Assembly: GCF_900119145.1 (NCBI RefSeq)
Contig: NZ_FPIY01000001.1
Span: 372,001-436,000 of the forward strand
DNA: 64,000 nucleotides
Direction of reading: 5' to 3'
DNA from: Cellulophaga fucicola
GTDB lineage: Bacteria; Bacteroidota; Bacteroidia; Flavobacteriales; Flavobacteriaceae
Within the stretch, counting starts at the first letter, position 1. Every line of letters starts with the position of its first letter. Position numbers and translations under genes: made by a program. This document shows positions 51,860 through 60,924 of this stretch, piece by piece. The notes under the pieces were generated by a model. The model had not been told where the DNA came from and searched no databases. It worked only from the letters and a program-made list of their open reading frames with translations.

Positions 51860-53950
51860 ATGATGACTTTTTTTAGATACTTTTCTCTATTTTTTATTTG
51901 CACTCAATGTCTTGTTTTACAGGCACAAGAGCAATCAAAAGTAGACTTTTTAGAGGCAGATGTAGTGTTGTACCCAAATGCAGAAACCAAGACAATAAAT
52001 GGTACTGTTAGCTATACTTTTACAACATTAGCAAAGGTAGATTCTGTTTTTTTAGATGCAAAGCATATGACCTTTACTAAAGTTTTGCTAAATAATAGGT
52101 CTGTAAAACATATTGTAGACGCAAATAGAATTACACTGTTTAAAAAGTTAAAAGAAGGAAAAAAGTACAAATTAGAGCTTACCTACAAAGCAGAGCCAAA
52201 GCAAACACTTTACTTTTTTGGGTGGAATAAAGAGGATACTACAAACAACCAAATTTGGACACAAGGACAGGGTAAATATACAAGTCATTGGTTACCTAGT
52301 TTTGATGATATGAATGAGAAAGTGGTGTTTAATTTAGACATAACGTTTCATGAAAAATACCAGGTAATTGCTAACGGAAAACTTAAAAGTACAAACACAA
52401 CTAATGGCTTAAAAAGATGGCAGTATACAATGTCTAATCCTATGTCTAGTTATTTATTAGCTTTTGCTATTGGTAAGTATTCTGTAAAAAAACAAGTTTC
52501 TAGTTCTGGCATACCAATAGAGCTATATTACTACCCAAAAGATTCTGCTAAGGTTGAAACTACATATAGATATAGCAATGAGATTTTTAACTTTTTAGAG
52601 AATGAAATAGGTGTGCCTTATCCTTGGCAGGTTTATAAACAAATACCTGTTAGAGATTTTTTATATGCAGGTATGGAAAATACAACAACAACCATTTTTT
52701 CTGATGCTTATGTTGTAGATTCTATTGCATATAATGATACCAACTATGTAAATATTAATGCGCACGAATTGGCACACCAATGGTTTGGAGATTTAGTTAC
52801 AGAGGTTAGTAGTAATCACCATTGGTTGCACGAGGGTTTTGCAACGTATTACGCGTATTTAGCACAAAAAGAAGTTTTAGGAGAAGATTTTTTTAATTGG
52901 AAGTTATATTCAACAGCACTACAATTAGATAAATTTAGCCAAAATAATAAAGGAGAATCTTTAATAAACCCTAAAGCTAGTAGTTTAACCTTTTACGAAA
53001 AAGGAGCTTGGGCTTTACACGCTTTAGTACATAAAGTTGGTAAAGATGCTTTTAAAAAAGGTGTAAAGAAATATTTAGAGAAGCATAAGTATAAAAATGT
53101 AACTGTATCAGACTTTTTAAAAAGTATAGAAGAGGCTAGTGGTACAGATTTATCAGACTATAAAAAAACGTGGTTAGAAGCTACGACTTTCCCAACAGAT
53201 AAAGCAAAAGCTATTTTAAAAAAGACATCTTCTTCTGTTGCATCATTCTATATGCTACAAAAAGAATTAAGTGTAAGTAAAAAGCCAAATAGCGTAATTA
53301 TAGACAGGTATTGGGAGCAAACAACATCAACAGAACTTAAAAATAATATTATAGAATTTTATTCAAAGTCTTTATCTAAGGCTGTTAAGGATAATATTTT
53401 AAAATCTAACAACGTAATGTTACGCAAAACATTGGCTTTAAATACGCCTAAAATTTTAGGAGAAGATGTTTCTTTCTTCGAGTCTTTTTTAACCGATGAA
53501 AGCTATACAACTATAGAAAATATATTATATAAGTTATGGATTTATAATCCAGAAAAACGCGTAGATTATTTAGATAAAACAGAAGGAGTTATAGGTTTTT
53601 CTAGTAAAAATGTTAGACAATTATGGTTAGCATTGGCAATTATGACCAAAGAGTATAATGTAGATTTAAAAGCTGAATATCTAAAGGAATTAAGAGGTTA
53701 TACAAGTGAAGTAGAATATTTTGAAACTAGGCAATTGGCTTTTTCTTATTTAAACGATTTGTTTTATTTAGATGATACTAACCTAAAAGATTTAATACAC
53801 GCTACAAACCATCCTGTTTGGCAGTTTAAAAAGTTTGCCAGGAATTTGGTTGAAGATTTACTAGAGAAAAAGGAATACAAAAAGAAATTAGAAGAGCTAG
53901 AAGGTCAAGTTTCTAAAGCAGATTTTAAATATATTAAAAGTAAATTGTAA
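51860..53950 (+). CDS. M1-family metallopeptidase (aminopeptidase N-like), secreted
   Basis: The start is the ATG at 51860 (696 aa) rather than a TTG at 51848; it begins a signal peptide cut near LVLQAQ. The gluzincin motif HELAH at about 302-306 with the third ligand Glu325 (HEGFATYY), and the exopeptidase motif GMENTT at about 271, identify M1. A long helical C-terminal domain (about 440-696) is HEAT-like. It probably trims peptides in the periplasm. It ends 2 bp before the tandem patatin genes, so the three are co-transcribed. Confidence 0.9.
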   Translation: MMTFFRYFSLFFICTQCLVLQAQEQSKVDFLEADVVLYPNAETKTINGTVSYTFTTLAKVDSVFLDAKHMTFTKVLLNNRSVKHIVDANRITLFKKLKEGKKYKLELTYKAEPKQTLYFFGWNKEDTTNNQIWTQGQGKYTSHWLPSFDDMNEKVVFNLDITFHEKYQVIANGKLKSTNTTNGLKRWQYTMSNPMSSYLLAFAIGKYSVKKQVSSSGIPIELYYYPKDSAKVETTYRYSNEIFNFLENEIGVPYPWQVYKQIPVRDFLYAGMENTTTTIFSDAYVVDSIAYNDTNYVNINAHELAHQWFGDLVTEVSSNHHWLHEGFATYYAYLAQKEVLGEDFFNWKLYSTALQLDKFSQNNKGESLINPKASSLTFYEKGAWALHALVHKVGKDAFKKGVKKYLEKHKYKNVTVSDFLKSIEEASGTDLSDYKKTWLEATTFPTDKAKAILKKTSSSVASFYMLQKELSVSKKPNSVIIDRYWEQTTSTELKNNIIEFYSKSLSKAVKDNILKSNNVMLRKTLALNTPKILGEDVSFFESFLTDESYTTIENILYKLWIYNPEKRVDYLDKTEGVIGFSSKNVRQLWLALAIMTKEYNVDLKAEYLKELRGYTSEVEYFETRQLAFSYLNDLFYLDDTNLKDLIHATNHPVWQFKKFARNLVEDLLEKKEYKKKLEELEGQVSKADFKYIKSKL

Positions 53951-53952
53951 TT

Positions 53953-54858
53953 ATGCGAGCAATGGTAATTTCTGGAGGAGGTAGTAAGGGTGCTTTTGCA
54001 GGCGGTGTAGCACAATACTTGTTACAAGATGCAAAACATAATTATGATATGTTTATTGGCACATCTACCGGAAGTTTACTTATTTCTCATTTAGCATTGC
54101 AAAAAATAGAGAAAATAAAATCTATTTACACATCTGTTAATCAAGAGCATATTTTTAGCTCTTGCCCGTATACAATTACCAAAAAACACGGTATAGAAAC
54201 TATTGGAATTAATCATTTTAGAGTATTAAAAAATATATTGCTTGGTAGTAAAACCTTTGGAGAAAGTCACAATCTCTTAAAACTAATAAAACAGTCTGTA
54301 ACAGAAATAGAATTTGATTTATTAAAAGAAAGAAAGATAGAAATTGTAGTTACTGTAGCAAATTTATCTTTAAATAAAGTAGAGTATAAGTCTATTAAAG
54401 AATGTACTTACGATGAGTTTTGCGAGTGGATCTGGATCTCTTGTAATTACACACCATTTATGAGTTTGGTTAAAAAAAATGGATGCGAATATGCAGATGG
54501 TGGTCTTGGTAGTATGGTGCCTATAGAAGAAGCTATTAAAAGAGGAGCAACTATTATAGATGCTATTATTTTACAGACCGAAACCAATTTATTTAATAGA
54601 ATGCCATCTAAAAATGCATTTTCGTTGTTAACCAATATGTTTGCTTTTATGGCAGACAGAATAGAACAACAAAACATACGTATTGGGAAGTTTGTAGCCA
54701 ACCATAACAATACAATTATTAACTTTTATTACACACCTACCATTTTAACTACAAATTCGCTTATTTTTGAAGAGAAAAAAATGACTGCTTGGTGGAAAAG
54801 TGGTTACGATTTTGCAAAGAATAAAAATACAGAAACTAACCATATAGATATAGAATGA
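53953..54858 (+). CDS. Patatin-like phospholipase (first of a tandem pair)
   Basis: This 301-aa protein has the oxyanion loop SGGGSKGAFAGG (residues 7-18), the nucleophile motif GTSTGS (Ser38) and the dyad aspartate in YADGGLGS (Asp182). It lacks a signal peptide; intracellular lipid acyl hydrolase. About half its residues match the next gene, which overlaps it by 4 bp (ATGA), so the pair is a tandem duplication. Substrate unknown. Confidence 0.9.
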   Translation: MRAMVISGGGSKGAFAGGVAQYLLQDAKHNYDMFIGTSTGSLLISHLALQKIEKIKSIYTSVNQEHIFSSCPYTITKKHGIETIGINHFRVLKNILLGSKTFGESHNLLKLIKQSVTEIEFDLLKERKIEIVVTVANLSLNKVEYKSIKECTYDEFCEWIWISCNYTPFMSLVKKNGCEYADGGLGSMVPIEEAIKRGATIIDAIILQTETNLFNRMPSKNAFSLLTNMFAFMADRIEQQNIRIGKFVANHNNTIINFYYTPTILTTNSLIFEEKKMTAWWKSGYDFAKNKNTETNHIDIE

Positions 54859-55754
54859 GAGCATTAGTTATTAGCGGTGGCGGAAGCAAAGGAGCGTTTG
54901 CCGGAGGAGTAGCTCAGTATTTAATGGAGATAGAGAATAGAGATTATGATATTCTTGTGGGTACTTCTACAGGTAGTTTATTAATTTCTCATTTAGCATT
55001 AAACAATGTTGGTTTGTTGTATGACTTGTATACCAATGTAAATCAGCGTAAAATATTTAGTTTAAATCCGTTTGTGGTTAACCGTAAAGGAGATAGAGAA
55101 TTTGTATCTATTAACTATTTTAATGTGTTGCTTCAGTTTATAAAACGTAAACGAACTTTTGGTGAAAGTAAGTCTCTACGAACTACAATTAAAAAACATT
55201 TTACAGTATCAGACTATAGGCAAATTATAGAGAATACGTCTAAGGATGTTGTGGTAACGGTTTCTAATTTATCTAAAAATAGAGTAGAGTATAAGTCTAT
55301 TAGAGATTTTAGTTATGAAGAATTTTGTGATTGGATCTGGATTTCTTGTAACTATATTCCTTTTATGTCTTTGGTGAAAAAAGATGGATACGAATATGGT
55401 GATGGTGGTTTAGGCTGTGTATTACCTATAAGAGAGGCTATAGAACGTGGCGCTACAGAAGTAGATGCCATTATCTTAGAATCCGAAAAAATGGAACACA
55501 ATAAAGTATTAGGTAAAAATCCGTTTTCCTTAATGCTTAGTATTTATGGTTTTGTTTTAGACCAAATAGAATACCATGATATATCTGAAGGTGTAATTTA
55601 TGCAAAACACAAAGGTGTTAAGCTAAATTTATATTACACGCCAACAAAACTTACCGAGAACTCTTTAGTCTTTAATAAAAAGTTAATGGCACAATGGTGG
55701 GAGCAAGGGTTTAGTTATGCTGAGAAAAAAGTCACAAAACTTAGCAATATATAA
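54855..55754 (+). CDS. Patatin-like phospholipase (second of a tandem pair)
   Basis: This 299-aa paralogue of the upstream gene has the same GGGSKGAFAGG oxyanion loop, GTSTGS nucleophile (Ser38) and DGG aspartate motif (YGDGGLGC). Both copies keep the catalytic dyad, so neither looks decayed. Shared segments include VEYKSI and EFCxWIWISCNY. The ATG overlaps the previous stop, giving translational coupling and balanced synthesis. They may form a heterodimer; that is inference. Confidence 0.9.
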   Translation: MRALVISGGGSKGAFAGGVAQYLMEIENRDYDILVGTSTGSLLISHLALNNVGLLYDLYTNVNQRKIFSLNPFVVNRKGDREFVSINYFNVLLQFIKRKRTFGESKSLRTTIKKHFTVSDYRQIIENTSKDVVVTVSNLSKNRVEYKSIRDFSYEEFCDWIWISCNYIPFMSLVKKDGYEYGDGGLGCVLPIREAIERGATEVDAIILESEKMEHNKVLGKNPFSLMLSIYGFVLDQIEYHDISEGVIYAKHKGVKLNLYYTPTKLTENSLVFNKKLMAQWWEQGFSYAEKKVTKLSNI

Positions 55755-55846
55755 CCATATTTTGGAACTTATTTAAGGGTGTTTTTTAATACGAATTACT
55801 GTTTTTTATCGTTATTTATTTTTAACAAAATATGTAACCTTAAATT

Positions 55847-56908
55847 ATGATGACGAACCTTAAGTTCTTAAGATTTTCTTTACTTGTTTCATTAGCTTTT
55901 ATAAATGTATTTAGTTTTTACTCCTGTAATAAGGAAGATACTAACAATGATGATGCTAGTGTTACAGAAGATGCCTTAAAATTAGATGAATATTTTTATA
56001 TAAACGAAGAAAAAACGGTAGTAAACTATATTCTTTCGTCAGAAGATTATAATTCTTTTTTAGTTCCAGATACAGAAAAAGATTTTTCTAAAATTACCAA
56101 AAAAGTTTACGAGCATTTTGAAGATGATTTCGATTTTATTTTTATTCTTTCTAATGAAAAAGAACAACCTAGCGGTTTGTATTATGGTGTTACATACACA
56201 GCTCAAAATAATATAGAAGGAATAGGAGGAAACCTTTATAATGGTACTGCAAAGTATGGTTCTGCAGGTAAACTAAAGAGTGTTATACATATGCCTAGAA
56301 CGGAATATATTAAAAATGGTCCATTCTTACATGAAATTATGCACTATTGGGGAAACTATGATTTTATAGAAACACAAGAAAACGGACATTGGGGTTTCTC
56401 TTCTATAGGAGGGCAACTAGGTGGTTTTGATGAGTTAGTAGACTCTGGAGATAATACATACATTGGAAAATTAAATGGAGAAAAAGGATTTGGAACCTTT
56501 GCAAACGGAGGTAATAGTATTCCTTATAGTAATGCAGAACTTTATTTAATGGGTTTAATTGGAGCAGATGAGTTAAATGATATTAAAATTGCTAAAAATG
56601 CAAAAACAACAAAGTACGGTGAGTTTGCTGCAGATGAAATTATAACATTAACTGCTAGTGATATTGTAGCTAAGCACGGAGAAAGAAAACCATCTGTAGC
56701 AGCATCGCAAAAGTTATTTAATGCTATTGTAGTTGTAATTTCTAAAAGTGCGCTTTCTAAAGATGTAATGAATAGTTTAGAGGATAATATAGAGAATTTT
56801 TCTAGAAATGCTGCACCAGATGCTTCTTGGGGAAATACAAATAACTTTTGGATGGCAACTAAAGAAAAAGCAACATTAAATATAGTAATACCTAATCCTA
56901 AAAAATAG
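55847..56908 (+). CDS. Putative zinc metalloprotease lipoprotein
   Basis: This 353-aa protein has a lipobox (FSFYSC, Cys27) and an Asp/Asn-rich linker. A zincin-type site HEIMH (162-166) is followed by His181 in ENGHWGF as a likely third ligand, and by NAELYLMGL (229-237), a motif I associate with bacterial extracellular metalloproteases. The catalytic glutamate (Glu163) is present. I infer an outer-membrane-anchored metalloprotease; the peptidase family cannot be named with confidence. It stands 92 bp after the patatin pair and ends before a terminator. Confidence 0.75.
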   Translation: MMTNLKFLRFSLLVSLAFINVFSFYSCNKEDTNNDDASVTEDALKLDEYFYINEEKTVVNYILSSEDYNSFLVPDTEKDFSKITKKVYEHFEDDFDFIFILSNEKEQPSGLYYGVTYTAQNNIEGIGGNLYNGTAKYGSAGKLKSVIHMPRTEYIKNGPFLHEIMHYWGNYDFIETQENGHWGFSSIGGQLGGFDELVDSGDNTYIGKLNGEKGFGTFANGGNSIPYSNAELYLMGLIGADELNDIKIAKNAKTTKYGEFAADEIITLTASDIVAKHGERKPSVAASQKLFNAIVVVISKSALSKDVMNSLEDNIENFSRNAAPDASWGNTNNFWMATKEKATLNIVIPNPKK

Positions 56909-56939
56909 TATTAATTTATCTTTTTTAAATATTTCAAAG

Positions 56940-56971
56940 GCATCTAAAAAGTTATTTTAGGTGCTTTTTTT
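56940..56971 (+). terminator. Intrinsic terminator
   Basis: GCATCTAAAA (56940-56949) pairs with TTTTAGGTGC (56955-56964, one G-U) around a 5-nt loop and is followed by T7, for the metalloprotease gene. Confidence 0.8.
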
Positions 56972-57097
56972 ATTTGTACAATGGGTTTCTATATGTGTAT
57001 ATAGATATGAATTTATATTGTTTTAAAAGCCTTTACAGCTTCTTTTATATAAAGAAATAACTATTATATACGCAAGTGTCAAAAAGCAATCGCAAAA

Positions 57098-57123
57098 AAA
57101 AGACTGTCATAAGACAGTCTTTT
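57098..57123. terminator. Hairpin terminator
   Basis: AAAAGACTGTC (57098-57108), 4-nt loop, GACAGTCTTTT (57113-57123), downstream of the minus-strand gene ending at 57149. Confidence 0.85.
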
Positions 57124-57148
57124 AATTATAAAATAATAAGTTTATTGT

Positions 57149-57667
57149 TTACCATAATTCACTAATCTCTTTTTTAATAAAAGTAAGAGCTGTTGCAGAT
57201 GGTGAAGGTTTGTCCATAGTATCGTTTAATATATCTTCTCTTAACTTGTCTGCAGATTCTGTCTGACTTAAAGCAGTCTTACGAATTATTTGTACTGTAG
57301 CGCTTTTAGCTGTTTTAATGATATTCCAGCTTTCGTCAGATAAATATATTTGTTGAGATAGGTTATGATCAAACTCCTTTTCTATATTCTTTATTAATAA
57401 AGTTTCATATGCATTTTTATCATTACCAACTGGGGCAACACGCACAACTAAACTTGGAATAGAAATACGTTCTAAAAAAAGGGCCATACGCTCATAAGCT
57501 TGTAATCTTGTAGGTAACGTACTTTTCTGAGAATCTTTATGCAATAAAAATCTTCTTCTTCCGTCTTCGTTTTTAGTGTGTAATTTAAAAAAATAAAATG
57601 CTACAATACCAGTTACTACACTTGGTAATAAATATGCAAACATTTGTAAAACTATTTCAGATGTCAT
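57149..57667 (-). CDS. Membrane-anchored DUF7935-like protein
   Basis: The 172-aa protein has one N-terminal membrane helix (about 8-28), then RRRFLLHKDSQKSTLPTRLQAYERMALFLERI, a helix-rich domain that begins with the LP-R-QAYER-LF-ERI pattern typical of DUF7935 in flavobacteria. The rest is helical (SQQIYLSDESWNIIKTAKS). Function unknown. It is followed by a terminator, and an 86-bp spacer separates it from the gene at 57754. Confidence 0.7.
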   Translation of the reverse strand: MTSEIVLQMFAYLLPSVVTGIVAFYFFKLHTKNEDGRRRFLLHKDSQKSTLPTRLQAYERMALFLERISIPSLVVRVAPVGNDKNAYETLLIKNIEKEFDHNLSQQIYLSDESWNIIKTAKSATVQIIRKTALSQTESADKLREDILNDTMDKPSPSATALTFIKKEISELW

Positions 57668-57753
57668 TGTGGTTATTTTTAAGTTTGACTACGGTTGTAG
57701 AACGCATATTTTTTTCAAAAATTATATAAAACCAGAAATAGTCTTTTTGTCAA

Positions 57754-58497
57754 TTATTTTAAATTTTTCATATGTTCTCTAACTCTAAGATAAAAGTTAG
57801 GATAGTCAGTATGTATTTTAAATAAAAGGTTAGAAGTCTCTTGTGTTGTACTTTCTAACGTAATACGCTCAGCAACTATATCATACTTAGTTACTAAAGT
57901 ATTGTGCAATGCAGATAAACTTCCAGAATTACTAGAAATTGTTAATTTAGAATCTGTATTTAAGAGCATTATTTTAGATATGTTTTCTAAAAATGCTTCA
58001 CCTGTAGCACTTATTTTAGTTTTAGAAGCATCTAAAACGTTTTGTGCACTTTCTGTTATTACAACTTCACCATTTACAACACTAATTTTAGCATTCTCTC
58101 CTAAAGACTGTTTTGCGTTTGTTAAAACAACAATAGCAGTAGAATCGTTTTTACTAAAAGAAGTTTCTAAAATAGATAGTTGTGTTTCTTTAGATTTTAA
58201 AGCCTCAAGTGTTTTCTCCATATTCTTAGAATTCTGGCTAGAGACCTGCGTAAAGTTTTTAAGATTGTTTAATAAAGATTTATTAGCTTCTTGTAGCTCA
58301 GTAGCCTGACTTTTATACAGATCAGATTCAGCAACACTTACTTTTGCGATTTTCTTAGCTTCAGCTAAGGCTATATTAGTCTTAGTAATGCTATCTTTTA
58401 AATTATCTATTTGCAGTATCAAATCGCTCTTTTTCTGAGCAAAAGCAGCAGTAGTTACGCATAAAAGTAGTAGGATAGATAGGGTAATCTTTTTCAT
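57754..58497 (-). CDS. Secreted coiled-coil protein with degenerate OmpA-like C-terminus
   Basis: The 247-aa protein has a signal peptide (1-20, ending AAFAQ), a long coiled coil (about 25-115) and a C-terminal region (about 135-225) whose pattern (VVNGEVVITESAQNVLDASKTKISATGEAFLENISKIM) resembles OmpA/MotB peptidoglycan-binding domains, but lacks their usual ND-x2-LSxxR core. It may associate with the cell wall. Family assignment is tentative. Confidence 0.7.
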   Translation of the reverse strand: MKKITLSILLLLCVTTAAFAQKKSDLILQIDNLKDSITKTNIALAEAKKIAKVSVAESDLYKSQATELQEANKSLLNNLKNFTQVSSQNSKNMEKTLEALKSKETQLSILETSFSKNDSTAIVVLTNAKQSLGENAKISVVNGEVVITESAQNVLDASKTKISATGEAFLENISKIMLLNTDSKLTISSNSGSLSALHNTLVTKYDIVAERITLESTTQETSNLLFKIHTDYPNFYLRVREHMKNLK

Positions 58498-58677
58498 ATA
58501 TAATTATAATTTGAGTGACAAATTTAAACATTTAATTAAGGTGACAATTGTTATTTTTAAAAGATGCTTTTTTAGAGTTAAAAAAACGGTAACTGCTTAA
58601 AATATTGTTTAAAGATGTACTGTAAATAATGACTGGCATATTGTTTTTTAATATCTTGCGACACAAAATTAATTAGT

Positions 58678-59436
58678 GTGCCAAAATTATCTTATACAAC
58701 TTGTATTGTAATACCTTGCTATAACGAAGTTAAAGAGCTTAAGAATAGAGTTTACAACGGTTTTTTAGAACAAGATTCAGATGCATTTATATGTTTTGTA
58801 GATGATGGCTCTACAGATGGCACTTTTAAAGAGTTACAAGCTTTAGAGAAGCAGTACCCAACAAAGGTAGTTGCATATAAAAATGAAGCTAATGTTGGCA
58901 AGGCAGAATCTGTACGAAACGGTATTAATTATGCTGCTGCTAATTTTGATTTTAAGTTGATTGGTTATTTAGATGCAGATTTGGCAACTTCTTTAGAGGA
59001 GTTTTGTTCTTTAACGTCTTATGTTAAGGATAATATATCTTTTGTTTTTGGTTCTAGAATTATGAAATTAGGTTCTATTATAGAACGCAAATCTTCACGT
59101 TTTTTTATAGGAAGGTTTATAGCAACAATAATATCTAAAATACTAGATTTAAAGGTATACGATACGCAATGTGGCTCTAAATTATTTACTAAAGAGTTGG
59201 CATTAGAAGTTTTTAATAAACCTTTTGTTTCTCGCTGGCTTTTTGATGTAGAAATTTTTAATAGAATAGTAGTGTTTTATGGTAAAGAGATTGCACTGCA
59301 GAAAATGTTAGAAATTCCGCTTAAAAGATGGGTAGATCAAGGAGATTCTAAAGTAAAAACATCTTATTTTTTTCAACTTTGGTTAGATCTTTATAAGATT
59401 AATAAAATTGTAAAACAAAGTGCAAGCGCACAATAA
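58678..59436 (+). CDS. GT2 glycosyltransferase, dolichyl-phosphate sugar synthase type
   Basis: The protein is 252 aa from a GTG start at 58678 (no upstream in-frame ATG). The GT-A domain shows IVIPCYNE, VDDGSTDGTF (42-50) and GYLDADLATS as the DxD-like donor site, then RWLFDVEIFNR. It resembles synthases that load a sugar onto a polyprenyl phosphate, without membrane helices. The ArnT-like gene 12 bp downstream would use such a lipid-linked sugar. Confidence 0.86.
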   Translation: MPKLSYTTCIVIPCYNEVKELKNRVYNGFLEQDSDAFICFVDDGSTDGTFKELQALEKQYPTKVVAYKNEANVGKAESVRNGINYAAANFDFKLIGYLDADLATSLEEFCSLTSYVKDNISFVFGSRIMKLGSIIERKSSRFFIGRFIATIISKILDLKVYDTQCGSKLFTKELALEVFNKPFVSRWLFDVEIFNRIVVFYGKEIALQKMLEIPLKRWVDQGDSKVKTSYFFQLWLDLYKINKIVKQSASAQ

Positions 59437-59448
59437 TAACAGTATAAA

Positions 59449-60870
59449 ATGACTGATAAAAAAACTACCATTAATTATATGTTGATAGCCGTTTTGTCTA
59501 TCGTTGTGTTTAGGTTTATTATTACTGGTGCCATACCATTACTGGATAAAACAGAGGCTCGCTATGCAGAAATCTCTAGATTAATGCAAGAAACAGGGGA
59601 GTGGGTTGTTTTACAAATAGACTATAATGTGCCTTTTTGGGCAAAACCACCGTTATCTACTTGGATGTCTGCAATGAGTTTTGAGCTTTTTGGAGTAAGT
59701 GAGTTAACCGCTAGATTACCTTCTTTTTTATTGGGTGTAGCAATGCTTTTTATATTGGGTTACTTTGTTAGAAAAACAAAAGTATCTCCATTATTACCAG
59801 CACTAGTTTTAGTAACAACACCAGAGTTTTTAATACATATGGGAGTTGTTTCTACAGATTCTGCTTTGTGTTTTAGTGTAATGTTAATTATGTTATCTTT
59901 CTGGAAAAGTATTTCATCAGACAAAAAAACAATTTGGAATTACCTCTTTTTTGTAGGTGTAGGTTTAGGATTTTTAGCCAAAGGACCATTGGTGTTAGTG
60001 TTAACGGGAGCTCCTGTGTTTTTCTGGTTGTTGTTAGACCGTAAAACATTTTTCTCTAACCTAGGTAAATTACCTTGGATAGTTGGTTTGCTAATTACTG
60101 TAGTTATTGCGTTACCTTGGTATTTATTAACAGAACAAAGATCACCAGGTTTTATAGATTATTTTATTGTAGGCGAGCATTTTAATAGGTTTTTAAAGCC
60201 AGGATGGAGCGGAGATTTATATGGTCAGCCAAAAACACAACCATTAGGTTTAATTTGGGTATTTATGTTGTCTTTTTGTTTGCCTTGGTTTTATATAGTA
60301 TTGGCAAAAATAGTAAAGCTTAAAAAGCGCATTTTAGATGATAAGTATGTGGCGTTTTTATTGTTTTGGTTGTTTTGGACACCAATTTTCTTCACTATTT
60401 CTAAAAACATTTTACATACTTATATTTTACCTTCTACAGTACCAATGGCACTTTTAATTGCACATTGGTGGCCAGAGTATAAACATAAAAGAAAAGCTTT
60501 AATAGCGTGCTCTATATTTCCTATTTTAGTATTTATAGCAGGTGCTGGACTTTTGGTTACTGACCAGTGGAAAGTATATATGAACTCTGATAAGTTACTA
60601 ATAGCTAAATCAAAAGAATTAAAAATTGATAAGAACCCGCCTATTTTGTACCTTGATTCTAAAACATATTCTAGTCAGTTTTACAATAAGGGTAATGTTA
60701 TAGACACTAGAGAAGAACCTGCTAAAATAGATTCTATTTTAGAGGCTTATGATAAACTTTATATTTTATCGGATAAAAGAGAGTTTTACCTTTTACCTAA
60801 AAAGTATGTAAGTAAATTACAGGTAATAGATACAACAAAAAAAGCACGTCTTTATTTGTACAATAAATAA
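59449..60870 (+). CDS. ArnT-like integral-membrane glycosyltransferase (GT39/83 type)
   Basis: This 473-aa protein has about 12 membrane helices and a C-terminal soluble part (about 390-473). The first periplasmic loop has DKTEARYAEISRLMQETGEWVVLQ, the acidic catalytic-site motif of the PMT/ArnT superfamily, followed by PFWAKPPLSTW. It transfers a sugar from a polyprenyl carrier to a periplasmic acceptor such as lipid A or a protein. The preceding GT2 gene probably supplies the carrier-linked sugar. Confidence 0.87.
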   Translation: MTDKKTTINYMLIAVLSIVVFRFIITGAIPLLDKTEARYAEISRLMQETGEWVVLQIDYNVPFWAKPPLSTWMSAMSFELFGVSELTARLPSFLLGVAMLFILGYFVRKTKVSPLLPALVLVTTPEFLIHMGVVSTDSALCFSVMLIMLSFWKSISSDKKTIWNYLFFVGVGLGFLAKGPLVLVLTGAPVFFWLLLDRKTFFSNLGKLPWIVGLLITVVIALPWYLLTEQRSPGFIDYFIVGEHFNRFLKPGWSGDLYGQPKTQPLGLIWVFMLSFCLPWFYIVLAKIVKLKKRILDDKYVAFLLFWLFWTPIFFTISKNILHTYILPSTVPMALLIAHWWPEYKHKRKALIACSIFPILVFIAGAGLLVTDQWKVYMNSDKLLIAKSKELKIDKNPPILYLDSKTYSSQFYNKGNVIDTREEPAKIDSILEAYDKLYILSDKREFYLLPKKYVSKLQVIDTTKKARLYLYNK

Positions 60871-60880
60871 GTGCTTTTAC
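60840..60880 (+). terminator. Terminator overlapping the end of the ArnT-like gene
   Basis: AAAAGCAC at the left (60840-60847) and GTGCTTTT at the right (60871-60878) enclose an inner TTTATT/ATAAA pairing; the stop codon (60868-60870) lies inside. Confidence 0.6.
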
Positions 60881-60892
60881 CATTATAATTTT

Positions 60893-60924
60893 AAAAAACG
60901 AGTCTATTTTTTAGGCTCGTTTTT
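60893..60924. terminator. Bidirectional terminator overlapping the end of the glutamate-synthase-like gene
   Basis: AAAACGAG with CTCGTTTT plus inner CTA/TAG pairs. The last five codons and stop of the minus-strand gene are in the hairpin. Confidence 0.75.

Noticed and set aside
58630..58670. A TGGCAT-type block resembling a sigma-54 -24 element before the GT2 gene.
   Set aside because: There is no GC at -12 and the spacing is wrong, unlike the match at 7778-7794.
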